NCBI GenBank assembly: GCA_964428835.1
Contig: CAYRZQ010000002.1
Location: forward strand, 80,195 to 144,194
Origin: JAIXWP01 sp964428835
GTDB lineage: Bacteria > Bacteroidota > Bacteroidia > Flavobacteriales_D > Sanyastnellaceae
Direction of reading: 5' to 3'
DNA length: 64,000 nucleotides
The notes under the pieces are model-generated. The model was not told the origin of the DNA and ran no database searches. It worked only from the letters and a program-made list of their open reading frames with translations. Positions 15,527 through 23,637 of the stretch are shown here, piece by piece; positions within the stretch are counted from its first letter, which is position 1; each line of letters opens with the position of its first letter. A program made the position numbers and the translations under genes.

Positions 15527-16615
15527 CTAGACGTAAGCCTCGCCTTTTTGTACGCGGATATCGTTGACGAATTGCTTAATCTTTTGCTCGTCTTCTTTTT
15601 TACAAACAAGCAAAGTATCGCCAGAATCCACCACGATATATCCATTCAAGCCGTGCAGCACCACGAGTTTTTCGTTGGGTACATTTACTACGTTATCTGC
15701 GCAATTGTAAAGCATTACATTTTTCCCAACTACTCCATTCGAACGATCATCTTGAGCAAGATGTGTGTGTAGAGAGCCCCACGTACCCAAGTCGCTCCAC
15801 CCGAAATCGCTGAGAATAACATTCACATTTTTTGCTTTCTCCATAATACCGTAGTCGATAGAGATATTGTCGCATGAGCTGTAAGTCTTTTCGATAAAAG
15901 CAGCCTCTTCTTCCGAATTGTACATTCCAGCTCCTTCGGAGAAAGCCTTGAACATTTCAGGCAAATGCTTTTGAAACGCGTTGAGAATGGTGGGCAATGT
16001 CCAAATGAAAATTCCAGAATTCCAATAAAAGTCGCCGCTTTCCAGAAAATCTTTCGCGAGCTCCAGGTCTGGTTTTTCTGTAAATGTTTTTGCTTTTTTC
16101 ACTCGAGAATCGAAAGCACCAGGCACATCTGCCCACTGAATGTAGCCGTAGCCAGTATCAGGGCGAGTTGGCTTGATGCCGAGTGTAACGAGATTGCCGC
16201 TCTCATTGGCCTGACGAATGCTTACCTCCATCACGCGAAGGAATTCTTCATTTTTTAAGATCAAGTGGTCGCTTGGAGCTACCATGATGTTTGCATCAGG
16301 TTCTTTTTCGGCAATCTTAAACGCAGCGTAAGCCACACATGGCGCAGTATTGCGCATATATGGTTCACAGAGCACTTGCTCTGGCTTTAGATCTGGCAGT
16401 TGTTTTAACACCAAATCTTTGTATCGCTCATTGGTGACAATAAGAATATTTTCTTTTGGTACTATTGGTAAAAAACGGTCGTAGGTCATTTGAATGAGCG
16501 TACGTCCTACACCAAGTATATCGTGAAACTGTTTTGGAAAAGCAGTTTTACTCATTGGCCAGAATCGTGAACCGATTCCTCCGGCCATAATAACACAGTA
16601 ATTCTTATTGTTCAT
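15527..16615 (-). CDS. Mannose-1-phosphate guanylyltransferase
   Basis: The product is 362 residues, the length of the single-domain enzyme (no phosphomannose isomerase fusion). The nucleotidyltransferase signature MAGGIGSRFWPMSK (10-23) with the pyrophosphorylase lysine in PKQF is followed by VAPSDHLI, GYGYIQWAD, FTEKPDLELA, YWNSGIFIW and SIDYGIMEKA, all typical of GDP-mannose pyrophosphorylase. It makes GDP-mannose from mannose 1-phosphate and GTP in the cytoplasm, for glycans and deoxysugars. Its gene starts 19 bp after the aminotransferase stop and probably shares that transcript. Other GDP-mannose pathway genes are not in the window. Confidence 0.93.
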   Translation of the reverse strand: MNNKNYCVIMAGGIGSRFWPMSKTAFPKQFHDILGVGRTLIQMTYDRFLPIVPKENILIVTNERYKDLVLKQLPDLKPEQVLCEPYMRNTAPCVAYAAFKIAEKEPDANIMVAPSDHLILKNEEFLRVMEVSIRQANESGNLVTLGIKPTRPDTGYGYIQWADVPGAFDSRVKKAKTFTEKPDLELAKDFLESGDFYWNSGIFIWTLPTILNAFQKHLPEMFKAFSEGAGMYNSEEEAAFIEKTYSSCDNISIDYGIMEKAKNVNVILSDFGWSDLGTWGSLHTHLAQDDRSNGVVGKNVMLYNCADNVVNVPNEKLVVLHGLNGYIVVDSGDTLLVCKKEDEQKIKQFVNDIRVQKGEAYV

Positions 16616-16634
16616 CGTAGCGATGGAGATTCAA

Positions 16635-17921
16635 TTATGATAATTTGGAAAGAGCGTTGCGTAGGCTTTCTATTGCCTCTGTGACATCAACCATAGTGGC
16701 TGTGCCCACAGAAAGGCGATACCAAGGGCTTGATCTATCTGCGCCAAAAGCGTAGAAAGGCACTACAGCCAACTTCGCCTCTGACAAGAGATATGAGGTT
16801 ACTTTTTCAGTAGAATCGAGTACTACACCATCGGCAGTTTTCTTTCCTTTCAAGTCAAACTTAACAGTCAAATAAATGGCCGCCATTGGAGCGATTGCAT
16901 CAACAGAAAATCCTTCTCCCTTGAGCGTTTGAATGCCATTGTAGAATCCGCGCAGGCGCTGTTCCAGTTGATCTTTAAAACTATTTAAAAAAGTTTGTAC
17001 TTGAGCATCATTAGCAAGGTAACGTGCAGAAGCTACCTGTTCGGCTTTGGGCGACCAAGCACCTACGTGACCGAGGATTGATTTCATCTTATCGATGATT
17101 TTCTTTGGCCCAAAAGCCCATCCCACGCGCACTCCAGTAGCCGCCATTGATTTGCTAATACCATCTACAAATATGGTATAGTCACGCAATTCAGGGCGCA
17201 AGTTCACTGGATCAAAGTGTACTGTATCACCATAAGTGAGTGTCCAGTAGATTTGATCGTACATGATGTACAATGGCTTTTGATCAGCGGTGCGGCGTGC
17301 ATTTTCCTCGATTACCAAGTCACATATTGCTTCCAATTGTGCTTTTGAAAAAACAGTTCCGGTTGGATTAAGTGGAGAGCAAAGTGCTAACAAAGTAGCC
17401 TTTGAAATATGTGGTCGCAACTCATCGACTGTCGGCATGAAATTATTTTCAGGCGTAGTTTCAATGAACGCTTGTTGTGCATGTGATAAATGCGTGTAGT
17501 GGTTGTTGTTCCAACTAGGCACAGGGAACAACACTGTTTCATTAGGATCTACGAGCGCCTGATAAATCGCATAAATGATTGGTCGAGCACCGCCAGCAAT
17601 TAGGATTTCGTTATCTCCATATTCGAGACCTTGCCAATCCTTAATTTGTCGAGCTACTACCTTTCTCAAGTCAAGCATACCATCTGCAGGAGGATAGTTT
17701 GTTTCATCTTGTTGATATGCCTTTATTATTTCTTCTTTGAGCTCGGCTGGTATTGGAAAAACTTTTGGATCAAAGTCACCGATAGTGAAATTGTAAATGC
17801 GTTGACCTTTCGCAATTAATTCGCGGATTTCTCCAGCCAATTTGATGATTTCAGAGCCGATTAGGTTTTCAGCCATTTTCGACACCTTTAGCTCCTTCAC
17901 TTGAGTTTGTGTATTGCTCAT
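16635..17921 (-). CDS. Class I/II PLP-dependent aminotransferase (aspartate aminotransferase-like)
   Basis: The product is 428 residues of fold-type I. The N-terminal stretch RIYNFTIGDFDPKVFPIP is the substrate-side segment, CSPLNPTGTV (181-190) is the conserved Asn-Pro-Thr-Gly loop, YDQIYWTL holds the PLP-contacting Asp and Tyr, and VDGISKSMAATGVRVGW contains the Schiff-base lysine K257. The C-terminal SSPWYRLSVGT gives the carboxylate-binding Arg. This looks like an aspartate/aromatic-type aminotransferase of central amino-acid metabolism; the exact amino acid cannot be fixed. It has a good promoter element upstream (17964-17957) and leads into the guanylyltransferase gene. Confidence 0.88.
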   Translation of the reverse strand: MSNTQTQVKELKVSKMAENLIGSEIIKLAGEIRELIAKGQRIYNFTIGDFDPKVFPIPAELKEEIIKAYQQDETNYPPADGMLDLRKVVARQIKDWQGLEYGDNEILIAGGARPIIYAIYQALVDPNETVLFPVPSWNNNHYTHLSHAQQAFIETTPENNFMPTVDELRPHISKATLLALCSPLNPTGTVFSKAQLEAICDLVIEENARRTADQKPLYIMYDQIYWTLTYGDTVHFDPVNLRPELRDYTIFVDGISKSMAATGVRVGWAFGPKKIIDKMKSILGHVGAWSPKAEQVASARYLANDAQVQTFLNSFKDQLEQRLRGFYNGIQTLKGEGFSVDAIAPMAAIYLTVKFDLKGKKTADGVVLDSTEKVTSYLLSEAKLAVVPFYAFGADRSSPWYRLSVGTATMVDVTEAIESLRNALSKLS

Positions 17922-17956
17922 TTAGGTATAATTACTCCTTCCCGCGGAAAGATGCG

Positions 17957-17964
17957 CAAATGTA
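17957..17964 (-). promoter_or_regulatory. Promoter of the aminotransferase gene
   Basis: Minus-strand TACATTTG fits the -7 element. TTTG words lie 16 and 20 bases upstream (17984-17981 and 17988-17985), bracketing the usual spacing. The upstream arm runs into the fumC terminator. Confidence 0.55.
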
Positions 17965-17980
17965 GCTTTTTCCTATTAAA

Positions 17981-18011
17981 CAAACAAAAGGCCCGTTGGT
18001 ATGACGGGCCT
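17981..18011 (-). terminator. Intrinsic terminator of fumC
   Basis: On the minus strand AGGCCCGT pairs with ACGGGCCT (18011-18004 with 17996-17989) around a seven-base loop, followed by TTTGTTTG. It lies 40 bp after the fumC stop codon. Confidence 0.85.
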
Positions 18012-18050
18012 AATTTTGTCTATTTATTAAAAATAAATTCTTTATCGGTT

Positions 18051-19442
18051 TTACATTCCCACCATCTTGGAAGGCACCACGATTTGATCGTACTCTTCTG
18101 AGGTCACATAACCCAGACGTACCGCCTCTTCCTTGAGTGTTGTTCCGTTTTTGTGAGCAGTCTTAGCAATTTCAGCTGCCTTGTAATATCCAATTTTGGT
18201 GTTGAGTGAGGTCACCAGCATCAATGAATTGTTTACCAATTCATCAATTCTTCCGTAGTTAGGTTCGATACCTACTGCGCAATGCTCATCAAACGAAACG
18301 CATGCATCGCCCAGCAGTCGGGCACTTTGAAGGAAGTTATTTGCCATCATTGGCTTGAATACATTCAACTCATAGTGACCTTGGGTTCCGCCAACAGTAA
18401 TTGCCACATCATTTCCCATTACCTGAGCGCAAACCATAGTAAGTGCTTCACATTGTGTGGGATTGACCTTACCAGGCATGATAGAAGAACCCGGTTCGTT
18501 TTCAGGAATAAAAATCTCACCGATGCCACTTCTTGGACCGCTCGCCATCATTCGGATGTCGTTGGCGATTTTATTTAAGGAAACGGCAAGTTGCTTGAGC
18601 GCGCCATGTGATTCTACGATTCCATCATGTGCAGCGAGAGCCTCGAATTTGTTTGGAGCTGTCACAAAAGGTAATCCGCTAAACTCCGCGATTTTAGCAG
18701 CCACGAGTTCGGAGTAACCCTTTGGAGTATTGATACCTGTGCCTACAGCTGTTCCGCCAAGAGCTAACTCTTTCAAGTGAGGAAGTGTATTTTTTAGTGC
18801 ACGAACGCCGTGGTCTAGTTGTGCCACATAACCACTGAGCTCTTGGCCGAGGGTGATAGGCGTCGCGTCCATCAAGTGAGTGCGCCCGATTTTCACCACG
18901 TTCATAAACTCCTGTGATTTTTTGTGGAGTGTGTTGCGCAATCTTTCCACACCGGGGATGGTAATTTCCACCACTGATTTATATGCTGCGATATGCATCG
19001 CAGTAGGGTATGTATCGTTTGAGGACTGTGATTTATTTACGTCATCATTAGGGTTGAGTAATGGAGTTCCCTCGCCAAGTTTATTACCCAACAAAACGTG
19101 CGCTCTATTTGAAATCACCTCATTGAGGTTCATATTGCTTTGTGTTCCGGAACCTGTTTGCCAGATAACGAGGGGGAATTGATCGTCGAGATTACCTGTG
19201 AGAATTTCGTCGCATACCATAGAAATCGCATCGCGTTTTTCTGCGGGTAATACACCTAAGTCGTGGTTGGCGTGTGCTGCGGCCTTTTTGAGAATCGCAA
19301 AAGCGCGAATGATCTCTTTTGGCATTGAAGCTTCTGGACCAATTTTAAAATTGTTTCGTGAGCGTTCTGTTTGGGCACCCCAGTAAACATTAGCAGGGAC
19401 CTTCACTTCGCCCATGGTGTCTTTCTCTATGCGGTATTCCAT
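18051..19442 (-). CDS. fumC: Class II fumarate hydratase
   Basis: The product is 463 residues. The superfamily signature GSSIMPGKVNPTQCE (318-332) carries the catalytic serine loop. WQTGSGTQSNMNLNEVISNRA (95-115) and GRTHLMDATPITLGQE (186-201) provide the other active-site regions with T98-S99 and H189. It interconverts fumarate and malate in the citric acid cycle, as an iron-independent tetramer. The sequence fits fumarase C rather than aspartase: the C-terminal region reads NYGRIDELVNNSLMLVTSLNTKIGYYKAA. It starts 19 bp after the prfB stop and ends at a strong terminator, so prfB and fumC may be co-transcribed. Confidence 0.96.
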   Translation of the reverse strand: MEYRIEKDTMGEVKVPANVYWGAQTERSRNNFKIGPEASMPKEIIRAFAILKKAAAHANHDLGVLPAEKRDAISMVCDEILTGNLDDQFPLVIWQTGSGTQSNMNLNEVISNRAHVLLGNKLGEGTPLLNPNDDVNKSQSSNDTYPTAMHIAAYKSVVEITIPGVERLRNTLHKKSQEFMNVVKIGRTHLMDATPITLGQELSGYVAQLDHGVRALKNTLPHLKELALGGTAVGTGINTPKGYSELVAAKIAEFSGLPFVTAPNKFEALAAHDGIVESHGALKQLAVSLNKIANDIRMMASGPRSGIGEIFIPENEPGSSIMPGKVNPTQCEALTMVCAQVMGNDVAITVGGTQGHYELNVFKPMMANNFLQSARLLGDACVSFDEHCAVGIEPNYGRIDELVNNSLMLVTSLNTKIGYYKAAEIAKTAHKNGTTLKEEAVRLGYVTSEEYDQIVVPSKMVGM

Positions 19443-19461
19443 TTTTTATTGAAATTATATT

Positions 19462-20563
19462 TTAAACAATTGTTGCTTTTCCTTGTCCCATGAGATAAGC
19501 CTTCAAGAACTCGTCGATCTCACCATTCATAACTCCATCTACGTCGCTTGTTTCATGTCCAGTTCTAACATCTTTAACGAGTTTATAGGGCTGCATCACA
19601 TAGTTTCTGATTTGAGAACCCCATTCGATTTTCTTTTTACCGGCTTCAATCTCGTCACGTGCAGCGTTGCGTTTGGCGAGTTCCATCTCATACAATTGCG
19701 ACTTGAGCAATTGAATAGCCTTTTCTTTATTTTGAAGCTGTGAGCGTGTTTCAGTATTGTCGATTACAATACCGGATGGTTTGTGTCGCAGGCGCACACC
19801 GGTTTCGACTTTGTTCACGTTTTGACCACCAGCACCACCGCTTCGGAAAGTATCCCATGTAATGTCTGCTGGATTGATATCAATTTCGATGGTATCATCT
19901 ACGAGAGGATAAACATAAACTGAAACGAAACTTGTATGTCTTCGTGCGTTGCTATCAAAAGGAGAGATGCGCACTAGTCGATGCACGCCATTTTCACCTT
20001 TGAGCATACCAAAGGCAAATTCTCCAGAAAATTCTAATGTGCATTGTTTGACACCAGCCACATCCCCTTCTTGGAGGTCGAGCTCTTTGATGGTGTAACC
20101 GCTTTTTTCGCCCCACATGAGGTACATCCTCATGAGCATACCGGCCCAGTCGCAGCTTTCTGTGCCACCTGCACCGGCGGTGATTTGGAGCACTGCGCTC
20201 AAACCGTCCTCTTCGGCGCTGAGCATATTTTTGAATTCCAAATCCTCAATTTTCTTTTCTGTAAAAGAGAATTGCGCTTGCAATTCCTCTTCGGAAGCTG
20301 CGCCTTCTTTAAAAAAATCATAGAGAACGGTGAGATCGTCAACAGCAGAGCGGCATTCCTTATATGCATCTGTCCACAATTTTTTATTGCGGATTTGTTT
20401 CATGATAAGCTCAGCTTTTTTGGGATCATCCCAAAAACCGGGGTCTTGGGTGTGTTTTTCGTCTTCGCCGATTTGAATTAGCTTCGTATCGACGTCAAAG
20501 GTACCTCCTGAGCGCATCAGTGCGCTCATTCAGCCCATTGATTGCATCTATTGTGACGGTCAT
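19462..20563 (-). CDS. prfB: Peptide chain release factor 2 with programmed +1 frameshift
   Basis: The gene spans two frames. From the ATG at 20563 the first 22 codons (ending ...TDALRRYL) reach an in-frame TGA at 20497-20495. The slippery codon CTT precedes it, with AGGAGG (20509-20504) just upstream. A +1 shift continues with GAC as D-V-D-T-K-L, giving 366 residues, normal for RF2. This is the classic autoregulatory design: low RF2 slows termination at its own UGA and increases frameshifting. The full protein has the SPF anticodon-like tripeptide (near 200-202, RISPFDSNARR) and the catalytic GGQ (near 245-247, GGAGGQNVNK). It releases peptides at UGA and UAA. Confidence 0.97.
20494..20509 (-). 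promoter_or_regulatory. prfB programmed frameshift site
   Basis: On the minus strand the order is AGGAGG, TAC, CTT, TGA, C. The Shine-Dalgarno-like AGGAGG sits three bases from the CTT slippery codon, the spacing that promotes +1 slippage in known prfB genes. The peptide on both sides matches RF2 only if the shift occurs. Confidence 0.95.
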
Positions 20564-20650
20564 CTTTGCTGAAATTTTGTTATTGAGCCGCGAATGTACG
20601 ACATCAAAGACTATTTATATATTTTCGTGAATTCTTAATAAAACCAAATT

Positions 20651-21307
20651 ATGATAGTACTAGACCAACCAGAAAACAATAGCGGCGAATTTAAAAGCCC
20701 AGAGCAGGTAGTTGAACAGGGTTATAATTTTGAAATTACCGAATCGATAGGACAAGGTATAGAACTTTTTAAAAAGGACATTGGCAACTTTGTTCTCTTT
20801 ACACTGATTGTGCTTGCGATCAATGTAGGGCTTGCACTTGTACCGGTTATTGGCAGTATAGCCTCTTTGGTGGTGGGTCCCCCGATTGCGGCAGGTTATT
20901 TTTTTGTGGCAGATAAAATCCGTAAAGGAGAGCCTTATACATTCAATACGTTTTTTGATGGCTTCAAAGCTCCGCTGGGACAGCTGATAGTACTCTCATT
21001 GATATCGACAATTTTAATCATCGTAGGTACTTTTCTCTGTATCCTTCCTGGTATTTGGTTAGGGGTTTCTTATGCACTTGCTAATTGCATTTTGCTTTTT
21101 AATAAATTGGAGTTTTGGGATGCAATGGAAGCCTCTCGAAAAGTTGTAGCGAAAAATTTCTGGTCATTTCTAGGCTTATTCATCGTAATGGGTCTTGGTG
21201 GTGCGCTCTTCATATTGCTCACCTGTGGCTTGGGCGCAATCCTAGTAAGTCCCGTTGTCATATTGACAATCTATTGCATTTACATAAAGATTTTCGAAGT
21301 AAAGTAA
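20651..21307 (+). CDS. Conserved multi-pass membrane protein
   Basis: This 218-residue protein has an N-terminal cytoplasmic segment of about 45 residues followed by four or five hydrophobic helices, including LFTLIVLAINVGLALVPVIG, QLIVLSLISTILIIVGTFL, and the C-terminal LGLFIVMGLGGALFILL and AILVSPVVILTIYCIYI. The central FLCILPGIWLGVSYALANCI, with a conserved P-G-I-W, is typical of DUF975-like and related integral membrane proteins in Bacteroidota and Firmicutes. No function is known for these. It is 13 bp upstream of recX, so the two may be co-transcribed by chance of position rather than by shared role. Confidence 0.6.
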   Translation: MIVLDQPENNSGEFKSPEQVVEQGYNFEITESIGQGIELFKKDIGNFVLFTLIVLAINVGLALVPVIGSIASLVVGPPIAAGYFFVADKIRKGEPYTFNTFFDGFKAPLGQLIVLSLISTILIIVGTFLCILPGIWLGVSYALANCILLFNKLEFWDAMEASRKVVAKNFWSFLGLFIVMGLGGALFILLTCGLGAILVSPVVILTIYCIYIKIFEVK

Positions 21308-21320
21308 TATTGAAACTAGC

Positions 21321-21803
21321 GTGGAGAGGATCGTGCAGAAGTATTCTTATGAAATGTGTCTCATGAAGGCACGCGCTTACTGTGACAAGGCAGAGCGTGC
21401 GCATAAGGACGTGCGCAATAAATTGGTTCAATGGGGACTTTTCTCGACCGATCGCGAAAAAATAATTTCTATTTTGATTGAAGAAGACTTATTGAACGAA
21501 ACGCGCTATGCAGAGGCGTTTGCGAACGATAAATTTCGATTCAATAAGTGGGGAATCATGAAAATCGAGCAGGCACTGAAAGCCAAAGGTGTCAGCGAAC
21601 GTAACATTAGAGATGCCCTCAAACGTATAGACCCCCGAGCCTATGAAGAAACCGTTCAAGAAATTGCTCAAAAACGCCTCGAGAGAGAGAAAGGAAAAGG
21701 TTTGCAGGAATGGCAAAAAGAGCAAAAAGTGATGCGGTACCTTCTGACTCGTGGATTCGACAGTAATATTGTGAAAAAAGTACTTTCAGTATCCAAAAGA
21801 TAG
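21321..21803 (+). CDS. recX: Regulatory protein RecX
   Basis: The product is 160 residues from a GTG at 21321; no ATG precedes the conserved region. It has the RecX three-helix repeats: ALRAYC-like MKARAYCDKAERAHKDVRNKLVQWG, then EEDLLNETRYAEAFANDKFRFNKWGIMKIEQALKAKGVSERNIRDAL, and RYLLTRGFDSNIVKKVL at the end. The motif NExRYAExFxxxK is characteristic. RecX binds inside the RecA filament groove and limits recombinase activity. recA is not nearby. It is 13 bp downstream of a membrane protein gene. Confidence 0.92.
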   Translation: MERIVQKYSYEMCLMKARAYCDKAERAHKDVRNKLVQWGLFSTDREKIISILIEEDLLNETRYAEAFANDKFRFNKWGIMKIEQALKAKGVSERNIRDALKRIDPRAYEETVQEIAQKRLEREKGKGLQEWQKEQKVMRYLLTRGFDSNIVKKVLSVSKR

Positions 21804-21841
21804 AATCATTATTCAAAAGATTAATTTAAATAAGCTTTTAT

Positions 21842-21849
21842 TACTTTTG
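21842..21849 (+). promoter_or_regulatory. -7 promoter element of the DUF349 gene
   Basis: TACTTTTG fits TAnnTTTG, 42 bases before the ATG at 21892 and after the recX stop codon. No good -33 TTTG was found at the expected distance. Confidence 0.45.
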
Positions 21850-21891
21850 CCATGTACAAAGGTCATAAGACCATTGTAAAAACACGTTCTG

Positions 21892-23586
21892 ATGAAGACT
21901 ACATTGATTGACAAACTGCACGAATTGCTACAAACAGAAGAGATTATGAGCATTCGTGAGGCGGTGAAGGAGATCCGAAACGATTGGAAAGCCGAATCTG
22001 CTAAAGAAAAACAATTACAGTTGGAAGCCTATAATGCGCTACCGACGGAAGAAGGAACTGAAAAGCCTGAGTTCGTGTACATTCCACACGAACTTGAGGG
22101 AAAGTTTCAAGAACTTTTGAAGCAATACGAAGATCGTATTGAAGAGCACGGCAAAAAACTTGCTGCAGAGCGTCAAAAGAATTATGAAGAGAAATCCGCA
22201 ATTCTCGCGGAATTCCAGAAGCTTATTACTGATGAAGAAAACATCGGTAAGGCTTTCAGTACTCATAAAGCTTTAAAAGAAAAATGGGATAACATCGGGG
22301 ATGTACCTGGTGATAAGTACCATGAATTGCAGGATAATTGGCAAAAGCTGAATCACAGCTTTTTCTACAATATCAATATCTATAAGAGCCTTCAGGATCA
22401 CGATTTAAAAATCAATCAAAAGAAGAAGGAAGAGTTAATTCAAGAAGTAAAATCTCTTGAAACTATAACTGCTGTCAATGAATTGGAGGTTTTGGTCAAA
22501 AAATTCCAGCGCGAATGGCTCAACATCGGTCCTTCTCCGAGGGAGACTTACAAGGAATTGGGAGATACATTCTTTGGAATCCTTCGCGAATCACAGAACA
22601 GAATCCAAGCTCATTATGATGCCCTTCACGCGAATAGTGAAGAGAACTTGACCAAGAAAAAAGCGCTGGTGGAAAAGATGCGTGAGATTCTTCAAATGGA
22701 AATTACCAATGCCAGTACATGGAATCGTTGGACAGATGAGGTGTTGAAAATCCAGGAAGAATGGAAAACAATTGGCTGGGCAAAGAAAAAGGATAATGAG
22801 GAAATCTGGCAAGAGTTCAGAGGCCTATGTGATTTATTCTTTAGTAAGAGAAAAGAGCAATTAGACCTTAAGCGCAACGCTTACAAGGATAATAAAGACA
22901 AGAAAGAAGCACTCATTACAAAAGCCAAAGAGTTACAGGAAAGTGATGATTGGAAAAATGCTACTGAGTCTTTAAAGAAGCTACAAGAGCAGTGGAAAGC
23001 AGTTGGCAGTGCCGATCCGAGAGACGAGCAAAAATTGTGGCAACGTTTCCGCTCAGCATGCGATGTATTCTTTTCCAGAAAAAAGGAACATTATAGCGGA
23101 ATCGTAAACCAACAGGATGAAAATCTTAAGCAAAAGATAGCATTACTTGAAGAGATTGAATCTACTGAACTTTCTGGCAACAAAGGCAATGACCTTGCGT
23201 GGCTTAAGTCTTTCAGTGAGCGTTGGCATGCTGTGGGATATGTTCCCAAAGACCATATCAAATCAGTAATGGATCGCTACAATGCTGCCTTAGATAAGAA
23301 ATACGGTCAAATCAATGCAGAACGTGAAGAGCGCGAAATGAGTGCTTTCAGAAACCGCGTTGAATCCATTAAATCAACAGGCAATGGTGATCAAGCAGTG
23401 AAGAAAGAAAAGAACTTCTTGCGTGATAAACTGGACAAACTCAACGCTCAAATCAAGCAATACGAGAACAACATGGGCTTCTTCACTGGCAAAGGTGCTG
23501 AGGCGATGCGTAAAGAAATCGAGAAAAAAATCAAGGCAACAGAGCGAGAAATAGAAGAATTGAAAAAGAAGATGGAGTTGTTGTAG
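21892..23586 (+). CDS. DUF349 repeat protein
   Basis: This 564-residue, highly charged, helical protein contains several consecutive DUF349 modules. Each has the pattern W-(K/H)-x-(I/V)-G-x-(V/A)-(P) followed by a W/Y-x-x-F...F segment: WDNIGDVPGDKYHELQDNW, WLNIGPSPRETYKELGDTF, WKTIGWAKKKDNEEIWQEF, WKAVGSADPRDEQKLWQRF and WHAVGYVPKDHIKSVMDRY, so five in all. The C-terminus is a coiled coil (LRDKLDKLNAQIKQYENNMGFF). DUF349 proteins are cytoplasmic and of unknown mechanism; some were linked to stress or envelope phenotypes. It is probably monocistronic. Confidence 0.9.
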   Translation: MKTTLIDKLHELLQTEEIMSIREAVKEIRNDWKAESAKEKQLQLEAYNALPTEEGTEKPEFVYIPHELEGKFQELLKQYEDRIEEHGKKLAAERQKNYEEKSAILAEFQKLITDEENIGKAFSTHKALKEKWDNIGDVPGDKYHELQDNWQKLNHSFFYNINIYKSLQDHDLKINQKKKEELIQEVKSLETITAVNELEVLVKKFQREWLNIGPSPRETYKELGDTFFGILRESQNRIQAHYDALHANSEENLTKKKALVEKMREILQMEITNASTWNRWTDEVLKIQEEWKTIGWAKKKDNEEIWQEFRGLCDLFFSKRKEQLDLKRNAYKDNKDKKEALITKAKELQESDDWKNATESLKKLQEQWKAVGSADPRDEQKLWQRFRSACDVFFSRKKEHYSGIVNQQDENLKQKIALLEEIESTELSGNKGNDLAWLKSFSERWHAVGYVPKDHIKSVMDRYNAALDKKYGQINAEREEREMSAFRNRVESIKSTGNGDQAVKKEKNFLRDKLDKLNAQIKQYENNMGFFTGKGAEAMRKEIEKKIKATEREIEELKKKMELL

Positions 23587-23637
23587 GGTTTTAAGGTAAA
23601 ATGCTGTATTTTCGGCTCACCTTAATAACCACATCGG

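Noticed and set aside
20044..20481. A 145-codon plus-strand frame across prfB
   Set aside because: It is antisense to the conserved RF2 coding region and has no recognisable features.
19462..20563. prfB as a frameshifted pseudogene
   Set aside because: The break coincides exactly with the known programmed frameshift signal (AGGAGG, CTT, TGA, C) and the RF2 sequence is intact on both sides.
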